A DNA stretch of 64,000 nucleotides from JAHEKO01 sp965212505 (GTDB lineage: Bacteria > Acidobacteriota > Thermoanaerobaculia > Multivoradales > JAHEKO01). Below are positions 8,400-16,487 of the stretch, piece after piece (the first letter of the stretch is position 1; each line of letters begins with the position of its first letter). Below the pieces are notes generated by a model. That model was not told the DNA's origin and did no database searches. It saw only the letters and a program-made list of their open reading frames with translations. The position numbers were made by a program, and so were the translations under genes. The stretch lies in assembly GCA_965212505.1 (NCBI GenBank), contig OZ243123.1, positions 4,774,001 through 4,838,000 of the forward strand. Direction: 5' to 3'.

Positions 8400-9449
8400 T
8401 CAGTGTTTGGCGACGGCTTCCCATACCGTCAGCGCGATGATCGCCAGCACGCCGGCGATGCCGATCCAGACACTCGCTTCTTTGTATTTGGTGTTCTTCC
8501 GAACCCAGCCGTCGAGAAACGGCCAGGTGAACATCACCATCACGATGAAGCCCATACTGAGTACCGCCGCCGTGCCGGTGAAGAGCTTCAACCAGCGGAA
8601 GGCGACGAAGAAGAACCACTCCGGCTTGATCACTTCGGGCGTCTCGAGCGGATTCGCCGCGGGCCCCATCGCCGCCGGGAAGATGGTGGCGAGCGCGCTC
8701 AGAACGATCATCAGCATCAGCCCGATCATCAGCTCGGTGTAGAGGTGGTCGGGGAAGAAGTTGAACGTCTTCTCCGGCTGATCCTTCTCGTCCTCGAAGG
8801 TGAACTCGGTGATGCCCTGCATCCGAATGATGGCGATGTGCACGACGATCAGGAGGATCATCGCGACCGGAAGCACCGCCGCGTGCAGTACGAAGAACCG
8901 AGAGAGAGTGTGTTCGTTGTAGCTCTCGCCGCCGAGCATCAGCTGCTTGATCAGGCCGCCGACGAGCGGCACCGTGTCGGCGATGTTCGCGCCCACCGTC
9001 GCGCCCCAGTAGCTCAGCTGCTCGTAGACCAGGCTGTAGCCGGTGAAGCCCACCGACAGGGTGCAGATCAGTAGGAACATGCCGACGATCCAGTTGATCT
9101 CGCGCGGCTTGCGGTAGGCGCCGGTGAAATAGACGCGCATTTGGTGGAGGATGACGGCTGCGATCATGAGCGTCGCTGCCCACTTGTGGACCGAGCGCAC
9201 ATACCAGCCGAACGCCGCCTCCTCGGTGATGTAGCGAACCGACTCGTAGGCGGTCTCCGGCGACGCGCTGTAGTAGAAGGCGAGCAGAATGCCGGTGACG
9301 ATCTGGATGACAAACAGATAGGCAGGCGTGCCGCCGAGAGCGAACCACCAGCGCTTCAGATGGTTCGGAACCGGCTCGTTGGTGAGCTCGCGGAACTGAT
9401 CTCCCGAGATCGGGAGCCGTTCCCCGAGCCAGCGCGCGACTCGGTTCAC
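8400..9449 (-). CDS. cytochrome b of a Rieske/cytochrome b (bc-type) complex
   Basis: Membrane quinol-oxidising subunit, 349 residues from a GTG at 9449 that overlaps the Rieske stop (GTGA). GAGGAG lies about 11 bases upstream; an ATG at 9482 lacks such a site. The b-haem histidines occur as H-X13-H (SVHKWAATL...ILHQ) and H-X14-H (VLHAAVLPV...VVHIA); the X14 spacing is of the b6f-like kind. The Qo motif is PEWF (KPEWFFF), a variant of PEWY. N- and C-terminal cytochrome b regions are joined in one chain with about seven or eight membrane helices. No cytochrome c1 or f gene follows; the next gene is the octahaem cytochrome, which may take that role. Confidence 0.92.
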   Translation of the reverse strand: MNRVARWLGERLPISGDQFRELTNEPVPNHLKRWWFALGGTPAYLFVIQIVTGILLAFYYSASPETAYESVRYITEEAAFGWYVRSVHKWAATLMIAAVILHQMRVYFTGAYRKPREINWIVGMFLLICTLSVGFTGYSLVYEQLSYWGATVGANIADTVPLVGGLIKQLMLGGESYNEHTLSRFFVLHAAVLPVAMILLIVVHIAIIRMQGITEFTFEDEKDQPEKTFNFFPDHLYTELMIGLMLMIVLSALATIFPAAMGPAANPLETPEVIKPEWFFFVAFRWLKLFTGTAAVLSMGFIVMVMFTWPFLDGWVRKNTKYKEASVWIGIAGVLAIIALTVWEAVAKH

Positions 9450-10036
9450 GAGAACCGGTCTCCTCGCTTCGGCGCCAGGCACGGGTCGTGACCGGGAGCC
9501 GCTCGCGGCTCCGGCTCCTCGAGAACTTCGCCCTTGGCGTCCGCGATGGACGCCTTCAATCCAACCTCGATGTACAGCAGCCCCTGTTCGATCTTCAGGG
9601 CGTAGCGCGGCAGCACCTGTCCGGCATCACCCGGTGGGCCCGAGACGCCAACGCCGTCGGGGTCGAACACGCCGTTGTGGCAAGGGCAGAAGTAGCGATT
9701 GTTCTGGCCCTCCCAGTGAACCTGGCAACCGAGGTGGGGACAGACGCTCGAGAGGGCGATGAAATCGCTGTCGGCTCCGTTGCGCTCCTTGCGCGTGATA
9801 CTCACCGTTTCGCCAGCGGGCGTACGGTAGAGGAGGCTGTCGCCGATCGCCATCCGCGCCTCTTCGATCACGAACTGCCAGCCGCGCTCACCGGGCCGAG
9901 CGGGGTAGAGAAATCGGCCGGCGATGGCCGCGAATGCGCCGTAGCCGCCGATCAGGCCGGCGGCCATCGTCGCCGTGGAGGCGGTGGTGAGGAAACCTCG
10001 CCGGTCTTCTCTGGCATCTCTTTCGTCGTCAGCCAT
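9446..10036 (-). CDS. Rieske iron-sulfur protein of the bc-type complex
   Basis: A 196-residue Rieske [2Fe-2S] subunit, exported and anchored by an uncleaved Tat-type segment (RRGFLTTAST, then about residues 22-42 hydrophobic). Cluster ligands are C99/H101 in SVCPHLGC and C117/H120 in FCPCHNG, with the disulfide pair C104/C119. GGGAGGA precedes the ATG. It is the first gene of the operon Rieske, cytb, octahaem cytochrome, napA, napB, all leftward with overlaps or gaps of 10-22 bases, so the five products probably work as one electron-transfer unit taking electrons from quinol. Confidence 0.93.
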   Translation of the reverse strand: MADDERDAREDRRGFLTTASTATMAAGLIGGYGAFAAIAGRFLYPARPGERGWQFVIEEARMAIGDSLLYRTPAGETVSITRKERNGADSDFIALSSVCPHLGCQVHWEGQNNRYFCPCHNGVFDPDGVGVSGPPGDAGQVLPRYALKIEQGLLYIEVGLKASIADAKGEVLEEPEPRAAPGHDPCLAPKRGDRFS

Positions 10037-10109
10037 CGGAATCCTCCCTGTGCGCGCAGAGCGAAGTCGTGAATGAACACCATGCTAGTGAGGTGCTCGG
10101 AGGCGGTGC

Positions 10110-10127
10110 ACCACCCCGTCGGGTGGT
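10110..10127 (-). terminator. 7-bp hairpin between the barrel gene and the Rieske gene
   Basis: ACCACCC and GGGTGGT form a perfect 7-bp stem with a CGTC loop, 15 bases after the barrel stop and ahead of the Rieske start. There is no T tract, so it is either a factor-dependent terminator, an RNA-processing site, or an attenuator that separates expression of the barrel from the respiratory operon. Confidence 0.4.
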
Positions 10128-10141
10128 AACCCTCCGGTGGC

Positions 10142-11359
10142 TCAGAAGCTGTACGCGGCCCAGATCGCGACCTTCTCGGCGTCGGTCGAGAAGGTGTCGG
10201 CGTCGTAGAGCATTCCCTTGAGAGCCACCACCAAGCCGTTCTTGCACTTGTGCAGGAGCTGCAGATCGAGTTCCGAGCCGTAGGTGGCGCTGACGCTCTC
10301 CGCCTTGAACTCGTGGTAGCTCACCAGCCAGTCGACTCCGCCGATCTTGCCGTTGAGCTGGAGATAGAAATCCTCGAGTCCGGTAGCCGGCGTCGCCAGG
10401 AACTTGTCGGCCCACCCGTTGAACTTGTGGAGCGTGGCGAGCGGCGTCAGGAAGCGCCCGTCCGCGGCCGATCCTTCGAGCACCTCCCGGCCGATGCGGG
10501 CGGTGACCTTCGGCCACGAGGCACCGAACATCAGGAAGTTGTACCCAGCGTCGACGTTGCCCGCGTTGTCGGCGTGGTCGCTCTGCTGCGCCAGCTCGAC
10601 CTCGTACAGGAGAGCCGGGCCTTCGTTGAGCTCCCGCTTGCCGGCCAGCTGAGCGCCATAGGTGGCCGTCGACAGGCCGGCGGTGGCGATGTCCTCATAG
10701 TCGAGCAAGAGGCCGTAGAGCGTGACCTTGCCCACCGCACCGGCGTCGATCGTGGCACTGAGAGAGTGTCCGGCCAGGTCGAGGGAGTCGCCGAAGATGC
10801 GGTGCACCTGGTCGAGAAAGGCGTAGTCGAACTTCACCTTGTCGAGCGCGCTGTTCTCGACGCGCAGTGCGTCGAACGACTGGTGGTTCTGGCGCCAGCC
10901 GACGTTGCCGACGAAGCGGGAGTCTCCGAGCACGAGCTCCTGACGGCCCAGGGTGAGCTTCCAGTCGTCGTTCTGGTATCGGAGACTCGCCTGATTGATT
11001 TCTGTGAGTGCCGGGTCGGCAACCACCGGCCGATCGGTCACGCCGTTCGAGAGGCTTCCTGCGCCACGGTTGTTGTAGCTGTCGTCGCCGACCGCGGTGA
11101 CGTTTTCGGCCTCCGCAAAGACGCTCCAGCCCTTGTAGACGCCGGAGCGGTACGCGAGCACCGAGCGGAGGGTCAGGGCACTCGCCTCCTTCTCCAGCGC
11201 GTCGTCGTCCACCGACTCGAATCGCAGGCGGAGCTGAACCGTCGGCTTGCCGGCCTTGAGAGCCTGCCCGATCGAGTTGGGCTCGTCTTCGGCCGCCAGG
11301 GGAAACGTTGCGATCGAAAGGAGGGAAAACAGGGCGAGCAGAGAGGTCGTGCGTCTCAT
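10142..11359 (-). CDS. outer-membrane beta-barrel (alginate-export/porin-like)
   Basis: A 405-residue secreted protein starting at the ATG at 11359 with a clear signal peptide (MRRTTSLLALFSLLSIATFPLAA). The rest shows alternating polar and aromatic strands (LRLRFESVDDD, WKLTLGRQELVLGDSRFVG, WRQNHQSFDALRV, YDYAFLDQ-like turns) and ends in the C-terminal Phe motif WAAYSF typical of outer-membrane proteins. The RQEL...FDA pattern is that of the alginate-export/porin superfamily; the ligand is unknown. It lies just upstream of the respiratory operon on the same strand, so it may supply nitrate or another substrate, but a hairpin intervenes. Confidence 0.75.
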   Translation of the reverse strand: MRRTTSLLALFSLLSIATFPLAAEDEPNSIGQALKAGKPTVQLRLRFESVDDDALEKEASALTLRSVLAYRSGVYKGWSVFAEAENVTAVGDDSYNNRGAGSLSNGVTDRPVVADPALTEINQASLRYQNDDWKLTLGRQELVLGDSRFVGNVGWRQNHQSFDALRVENSALDKVKFDYAFLDQVHRIFGDSLDLAGHSLSATIDAGAVGKVTLYGLLLDYEDIATAGLSTATYGAQLAGKRELNEGPALLYEVELAQQSDHADNAGNVDAGYNFLMFGASWPKVTARIGREVLEGSAADGRFLTPLATLHKFNGWADKFLATPATGLEDFYLQLNGKIGGVDWLVSYHEFKAESVSATYGSELDLQLLHKCKNGLVVALKGMLYDADTFSTDAEKVAIWAAYSF

Positions 11360-11423
11360 GACAACCATGAGCGTAGGTAGGGTCGGACGAGAACCCAACA
11401 CCCGCACGGGTAGGCCCACCGGA

Positions 11424-11456
11424 GGCACTCGGGCGGGCTCGTCGTGCCCGAGTGCC
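11424..11456 (-). terminator. 11-bp perfect inverted repeat downstream of the large surface protein
   Basis: GGCACTCGGGC at 11424-11434 pairs without mismatch with 11446-11456 around an 11-base loop, 13 bases after the stop of the 1280-residue gene. There is no T run on either strand. The placement suggests transcript termination or 3'-end protection. Confidence 0.55.
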
Positions 11457-11468
11457 AGGCGCGTGATG

Positions 11469-14400
11469 CTACGGAATCGTGACCACGTTGCCTGGCTGGC
11501 AGGCCCGATCCAGAGCCTGAAGTCGTCGGCCGCACCACGCCGAGCCGATCTGTCGATCGACGCTCCCTTCTCCGTTCTCGTCGGTCGTCAGGTTCAACCA
11601 CGACTGGCCGTCGGTGATGTCCAGCTCGGTGCCTTGGCAGCTCCCAGAGTCGAGAACCGTGGCGCCATCATTCGTGCCGGCGAAGAGCAGCACCTGCTCG
11701 TCTGGAGTTGTGGTGGAAGCGTCCACCGTGATGACGCCCGGACAGGAACCACTGACCGTGATCAGCGGCCCGAGCACGCTCTCCACGTAGTCGACCGCGA
11801 TGATGTGATCGTTCGCCGGCATGGCCGCGGTGTTGGTGGGCTCGGTGCTGGCGTCGTTGTCGGTACCACTCCAGCCTCCGATCTCGGAGCCCGGGTCGGG
11901 CGCGGCGAGTAGTGCGAATCGATCGTCGGCGTTGAAGGAGCCGGCCGGGCAGCCGCCGTCGTACTCGTTCTCCCACCAGGTGACGTCGTTGCCGTCCTCG
12001 GCGGCTCCGAGGATGTCGGGGTCACCATCCCCGTCGATGTCAGCGACGAAGATCTCGTCGGCGCCTTCGAAGAAGCCCTCGATCGTTCGTTCGATCCAGA
12101 TTGTGCCGTCTCCGTCGGTGTTCTCCCACCAGGTGACGTCGTGGAGGACCGTCGAGACACCCGCTACGTCGACATCGCCGTCTCCGTCGAGGTCCGCTGG
12201 GTAGACGGAGCGGGCGAAGTCGAAGTCGTCGTCGATGAGGTGCTCGGTCCAGCTGATTCCGTCGCCGCCGTCGTTCTCCCACCACGCGACGGCCCGTCCG
12301 TTGTCCCAGAACGAGTTGCCCAGCACGTCGACGTCTCCATCTCCGTCGACGTCCGCGGTTCTCACCGAATACGGGTTCGTGTAGTTCTGCACGACGCGGT
12401 GCTCCAACCAGGCGGTTCCGTCGCCGCCGACGTTCTCCCACCAACTGATGAGATTTGCGTTGTCGCCCGAACCGAGTAGGTCCATATCCCCATCGCCGTC
12501 CACGTCGTCGGCCCAAACGGAGATCGCGAGGAAGAGCGACACATCCACGTTGTTGCGACTCCAGGCGGTTCCGTCCCCAGTGGTGTTTTCCCACCAGAGG
12601 AGGTCGTTGTCACCGAAGATCGCGGCGGCGACGTCTATGTCGCCGTCGCCGTCGATGTCGGTGGGATGGAGATCCCACGGGCTCGAAAGCCCGTTCTCGA
12701 TCTCCCGCTTGACCCACACCGTTCCGTCACCGCCGTCGTTCTCCCACCAGAAGACGGCCCCGAGGACCAAGGAGGTGCCAAGCAAGTCGGTGTCCCCGTC
12801 GCCGTCCACGTCGGCGGCGGCAACCCCCTGGGGAGACGACAGAGCGCCATCCACGACATGCTTCACCCAGACGTCTCCGTCGCCACTCGAGTTCTCCCAC
12901 CAGGCGAGTTGCGCGCCATCCTCCGCAGCGGCGACAACGTCCAGGTCACCGTCGCCGTCGATGTCGGCTGGGCGAACGGAGGTCGCGCCGGCGAAGCTGC
13001 CGTCGATCGGTCGTTTGGCCCAGAGGCTCGCATCCCCCTGCGGCAGCGCGAGGGGATCCGAACCGGCGCCGGTGTGAGCGAGAGTGAGGTCGAAACAGCT
13101 CAGCGCGTAGATGACATCGACCACGTGCGGTTGGCCGGGAAAGGTCAACGTGTTCGTGCTCTGAGTGCTCGCGTCGTCGTCGGTGCCGCTCCAGCCCACA
13201 ACCTGCCAGTCGGCGTCGGGAGAAGCGGTCAGGTCGATCACCTCGCCGGGTGCGTACTCGCCGAGTGGGCAGGCCGGGGAGCTGGGCGGCGAAGCGATCG
13301 GGTCGCCCCCCGCGCCCGAGTGGGTCAACGACAGGGTCGAGCACGACTGAACGTACGTTACACTCACGACGTGATCGCCGACCGGCATGGTCAGCAGATT
13401 CGTGTCGCTCGTCGTGCCGTCATCGTCGGTGCCGCTCCAAGAGCCCACCGACCAGCCGCCGTCCGGCGACGCGGTCAGGTGGATGACCTCACCCGGTACG
13501 TACTCGCCGTCCGGGCAACCTGCGGAGCTCGGAATCGACGGCACGGGGTCGGCGCCCGAACCGATGTGGAAGGTACCCAACGCGTGGCAGCTGTCGATCG
13601 TCTCGAGCGTCGAGAGCTCGCAGTCGCTCTCGTCGACGCCTTGGAGCACGCGACCGCACTGGTTGGAGGTGAACTGGAGTACCTCAGAAGCAGCCCCGCT
13701 CGCGTCGGTGGTGAGGGTAGCGATGTTCAGAGCCGGACCGATGTCGAGCAGCGTTCCGGCGCACGCGCCTACCGGTACCTGCACACTGCCGCCGGCGTTG
13801 CCCGCGAAGAGCTCGACTGTCGTCTTCGGAGCGGCCGCAACGAGTGAGACCGTCGCCGCCCCCGGACACTCGCCGACGAGAGACAGCGGGAAAGGTCCGA
13901 CGCCAAACTCGAACGCGCCCGCGTCGCAGGCGCCGTCGACACGCTCGAAACCGCGCTGGTCGGTCGTGAGGCCGCAGTCGCCCGCCGCGTCGATCGCGAC
14001 GCTGTCCGTGAGGAGCGCGTGCGTCTCCGTCGGGCCGCCGTTGTCGGCGAGATCGGTCTCGAAGTCGACGCCGGGGACGATAGCGCTCGAGTCACCACAC
14101 GAGCCGTCGTCGTCGAAGCTGTTGGCGATCGACGCTCCGGCGACGCCCGGTCCGACGCAGTTTCCGCCGGCCGGGTTTCCGGCCACAATGCTGCCGTTGA
14201 GTTCGAGGCCGGTGTCGGCGAGCACGTAGGCGCCACCGCCATTGGGAGAGGAGTTCGCGCTGATGGTTGTGTTGGTGAAGACGATCTCGCCATTCCTGTG
14301 CAGGACTCCGCCGCCCGAAACCGCGGCGTAGTTGCCGGAGAAGGTGCTGTTCTCGATCGTCATGACCCCGGGAGCGTAGAGCTCGTAGCCTCTGTCGAGC

Positions 14401-15311
14401 AGGGCGCCGCCTCCGCTACCGTCGGACGAGTTTCCGGAGATCATGCTGTTGACGATGGTCACGATGTGCCCGGTGTAGCCGCCGCCGTAGTTCCCCTGCA
14501 TCCAGAGACCACCACCCGAGCCGCCGGCCGTGTTGTTGGATATCGAGCTGTCGCTAATGCGGACTTCGGCGTACCAGTGCGCCGAGATGCCTCCGCCGAC
14601 ACCGCTCGAGACGTTGTCGGAGATCGAGCTGCCCTCGGTAGCGTCGAAGATTGGCTTGGGCGAGTAGCGGTAGGCGAGCGAGTAGATGCCGCCACCGTCG
14701 TTGGAGCTGTTCTGGGTGACCTGGCTGTTGACGAGCAGCACCCGTCCGCGATGGAAGATGCCGCCGCCTTTCTGTGCGCTGTTGGCGCTGACGGTGCTGT
14801 TGGTGAGAACCGCGCCACGGGCCGCGGCCGACACGTAGATCGCACCGCCGTCCTCTGCCGTGTTGGATATCAGGTGAGAGCCGTTGATGCGCGCCTCGCC
14901 GGTCGCTACCGCGATCGCGCCCCCCCGGTCGCCACCATCGCCGTTGCTGAGGGTTGCGTCGAAGATCTCGAACACCGCGTTGGATCCGACGGTGAAGAGC
15001 CGGAAGGCCCCGGTCGTCTCGTCTCTTGAGATCGCAAATCCGTCCGCTTGGATGCTGATGTTCGTCTCGATGGGAGGCAGTGGGCTCGCCAACACCACGT
15101 CCTGCGTGAGTTGTAGCTCGTCAGGACCCGATCCAGCAGAGCAGCCACCGACGGGGCCGTCCGTGTTCGCGGCCGTGATGGCGTCTTCGAGGGTGCAGCC
15201 GGCGTCGACCACGATCACGGCCGGGACGAGGCTGGAGCAAAGCGCCAGCGCGGCGATGAGGCCTACGGTGACGGTCAGTATCGCCCTGCGAGCTTCGCCC
15301 TGATGACGCAT
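11469..15311 (-). CDS. large secreted beta-helix/FG-GAP surface protein
   Basis: A 1280-residue exported protein with GGAGG before the ATG at 15311 and a signal peptide at about 8-31 (RRAILTVTVGLIAALALCSS). Domains in order: a right-handed beta-helix rich in NS/GGGI repeats (about 80-400), ending in a choice-of-anchor-Q-like tail (ADNGGPTETHALL ... VAIDAAGDCG, DAGAFEFG); a short Ig-like insert; three repeats of about 70 residues with HxGxGxDP, CPxGEYxPGE and GWSGTDDD; then seven FG-GAP units with the calcium-type loop D[IVL]DGDGD and WWEN every ~50 residues; then the second half of a fourth GWSGTDND repeat. Likely role is adhesion or surface binding. No sorting tail is seen; it ends PGNVVTIP. 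The DNA looks repetitive only because of these coding repeats. Confidence 0.8.
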   Translation of the reverse strand: MRHQGEARRAILTVTVGLIAALALCSSLVPAVIVVDAGCTLEDAITAANTDGPVGGCSAGSGPDELQLTQDVVLASPLPPIETNISIQADGFAISRDETTGAFRLFTVGSNAVFEIFDATLSNGDGGDRGGAIAVATGEARINGSHLISNTAEDGGAIYVSAAARGAVLTNSTVSANSAQKGGGIFHRGRVLLVNSQVTQNSSNDGGGIYSLAYRYSPKPIFDATEGSSISDNVSSGVGGGISAHWYAEVRISDSSISNNTAGGSGGGLWMQGNYGGGYTGHIVTIVNSMISGNSSDGSGGGALLDRGYELYAPGVMTIENSTFSGNYAAVSGGGVLHRNGEIVFTNTTISANSSPNGGGAYVLADTGLELNGSIVAGNPAGGNCVGPGVAGASIANSFDDDGSCGDSSAIVPGVDFETDLADNGGPTETHALLTDSVAIDAAGDCGLTTDQRGFERVDGACDAGAFEFGVGPFPLSLVGECPGAATVSLVAAAPKTTVELFAGNAGGSVQVPVGACAGTLLDIGPALNIATLTTDASGAASEVLQFTSNQCGRVLQGVDESDCELSTLETIDSCHALGTFHIGSGADPVPSIPSSAGCPDGEYVPGEVIHLTASPDGGWSVGSWSGTDDDGTTSDTNLLTMPVGDHVVSVTYVQSCSTLSLTHSGAGGDPIASPPSSPACPLGEYAPGEVIDLTASPDADWQVVGWSGTDDDASTQSTNTLTFPGQPHVVDVIYALSCFDLTLAHTGAGSDPLALPQGDASLWAKRPIDGSFAGATSVRPADIDGDGDLDVVAAAEDGAQLAWWENSSGDGDVWVKHVVDGALSSPQGVAAADVDGDGDTDLLGTSLVLGAVFWWENDGGDGTVWVKREIENGLSSPWDLHPTDIDGDGDIDVAAAIFGDNDLLWWENTTGDGTAWSRNNVDVSLFLAISVWADDVDGDGDMDLLGSGDNANLISWWENVGGDGTAWLEHRVVQNYTNPYSVRTADVDGDGDVDVLGNSFWDNGRAVAWWENDGGDGISWTEHLIDDDFDFARSVYPADLDGDGDVDVAGVSTVLHDVTWWENTDGDGTIWIERTIEGFFEGADEIFVADIDGDGDPDILGAAEDGNDVTWWENEYDGGCPAGSFNADDRFALLAAPDPGSEIGGWSGTDNDASTEPTNTAAMPANDHIIAVDYVESVLGPLITVSGSCPGVITVDASTTTPDEQVLLFAGTNDGATVLDSGSCQGTELDITDGQSWLNLTTDENGEGSVDRQIGSAWCGRRLQALDRACQPGNVVTIP

Positions 15312-15410
15312 ATGCACCCTCCGATAGCGCTTCCGCCTCGGCGGAAGACAACACATCAAACGAAAATGGGGGCGCCGAGTGTATCGGAGGCGAGGGGCCG
15401 CTCTTCGCCT

Positions 15411-15430
15411 GCATTCGAACATTAGAATGC
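15411..15430 (+). promoter_or_regulatory. inverted repeat and -10-like box before the radical SAM gene
   Basis: GCATTC-N8-GAATGC is a perfect 6-bp inverted repeat ending 4 bases before the ATG at 15435. It contains TAGAAT (15423-15428), a good -10 box placed 6 bases before the start, and no Shine-Dalgarno is present. It may be an operator covering a leaderless promoter. No convincing -35 was seen. Confidence 0.4.
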
Positions 15431-15434
15431 GTCC

Positions 15435-16487
15435 ATGAAGCGCCCCTCAGGCCCCCGCGGACGCGGCGCTTCGGAGAACCCTCCAGGGCGCTTCGAGCGA
15501 CTCGAGATCGAATCGGAACTGCCGCCGCCGGGTCGCGTCGAGACGCGATTCTTCGACGACACGAGTCGTTCGGTGCTGGCCCGTAACGACAGCCCCGACG
15601 TCCCGTTTGACGTCTCGGTCAATCCGTATCGCGGCTGCGAGCACGGGTGCATCTATTGCTACGCGCGACCGACCCATGAGTATCTGGGCTTCTCGGCCGG
15701 GCTCGATTTCGAAACCCGCATTCTGGTCAAGCGAGACGTGGCGGTCGTGCTCGAGCGCGAACTGGGGAAGCGCTCCTGGAGACCACAGGTCCTCGGCATC
15801 AGCGGAGTGACCGATCCGTATCAGCCCGTGGAGCGACGCCTCGGGCTCACCCGAGAGTGCCTCGAAGTGCTGGTTCGATGTCGCAACCCGGTGGCGATCA
15901 TCACCAAGAACGCGCTCGTCGAGCGAGACGCGGACCTGCTGGCCGAACTGGCCGATGTGAACGCGGCGGTGGTCTACCTATCGGTCACTACTCTCGACGC
16001 CGAACTGGCGAGGCGGATGGAACCGCGCACCTCGCATCCGGAGCGACGCCTCGAAGCGATCGCTCACCTGACGGCGCGCGGGGTCCCGTGCGGCCTCCTC
16101 ATGGCGCCCGTCGTACCCGGATTGACCGATCACGAGATTCCTGCCGTTGTCGAAGCGGCCGCCGATGCCGGTGTGCGCTGGGCTCGCTACATTCCGCTGC
16201 GACTTCCGGGAGCCGTCTCCGGTCTGTTTCAGAGCTGGCTGGAGGAGCACTATCCCGACCGGAAGAGCAAGGTGCTGGCCGCGCTTCAAGACATTCGCGG
16301 TGGCCGCCTGAACGATTCGCGGTTCGGCAGCCGCATGCGAGGCGAAGGGGTTCGCGCCGATCAGATGGCCGCACTCTTCGAGGGGGCGCGCCGGCGCTCC
16401 GGCCTCTCGGAGGTGAGGGCAACGCTCTCCGGGGAGCACTTCCGTCGCCCGGGCGGCGATCAGTTGGGGCTCTTCGAGCCGAGCTGA
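15435..16487 (+). CDS. PA0069-family radical SAM protein
   Basis: A 350-residue radical SAM enzyme with the cluster motif C68-X3-C72-X2-C75 in YRGCEHGCIYCYARPTHEYLG, the wording typical of the PA0069/SPL-related group. Further family stretches are LGISGVTDPYQPVE, ITKNALVERD, and PLRLPGAV. No biochemical role is established for this group; it resembles spore photoproduct lyase in its core but lacks evidence for DNA repair. It diverges from the large surface protein and its 3' end overlaps that of the convergent hydrolase by 28 bases. Confidence 0.88.
   Translation: MKRPSGPRGRGASENPPGRFERLEIESELPPPGRVETRFFDDTSRSVLARNDSPDVPFDVSVNPYRGCEHGCIYCYARPTHEYLGFSAGLDFETRILVKRDVAVVLERELGKRSWRPQVLGISGVTDPYQPVERRLGLTRECLEVLVRCRNPVAIITKNALVERDADLLAELADVNAAVVYLSVTTLDAELARRMEPRTSHPERRLEAIAHLTARGVPCGLLMAPVVPGLTDHEIPAVVEAAADAGVRWARYIPLRLPGAVSGLFQSWLEEHYPDRKSKVLAALQDIRGGRLNDSRFGSRMRGEGVRADQMAALFEGARRRSGLSEVRATLSGEHFRRPGGDQLGLFEPS

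Noticed and set aside
12040..13066. CRISPR-like or satellite DNA repeats
   Set aside because: The period of ~150 bases equals the ~50-residue FG-GAP units of the coding gene; copies vary at third positions and there are no spacers.
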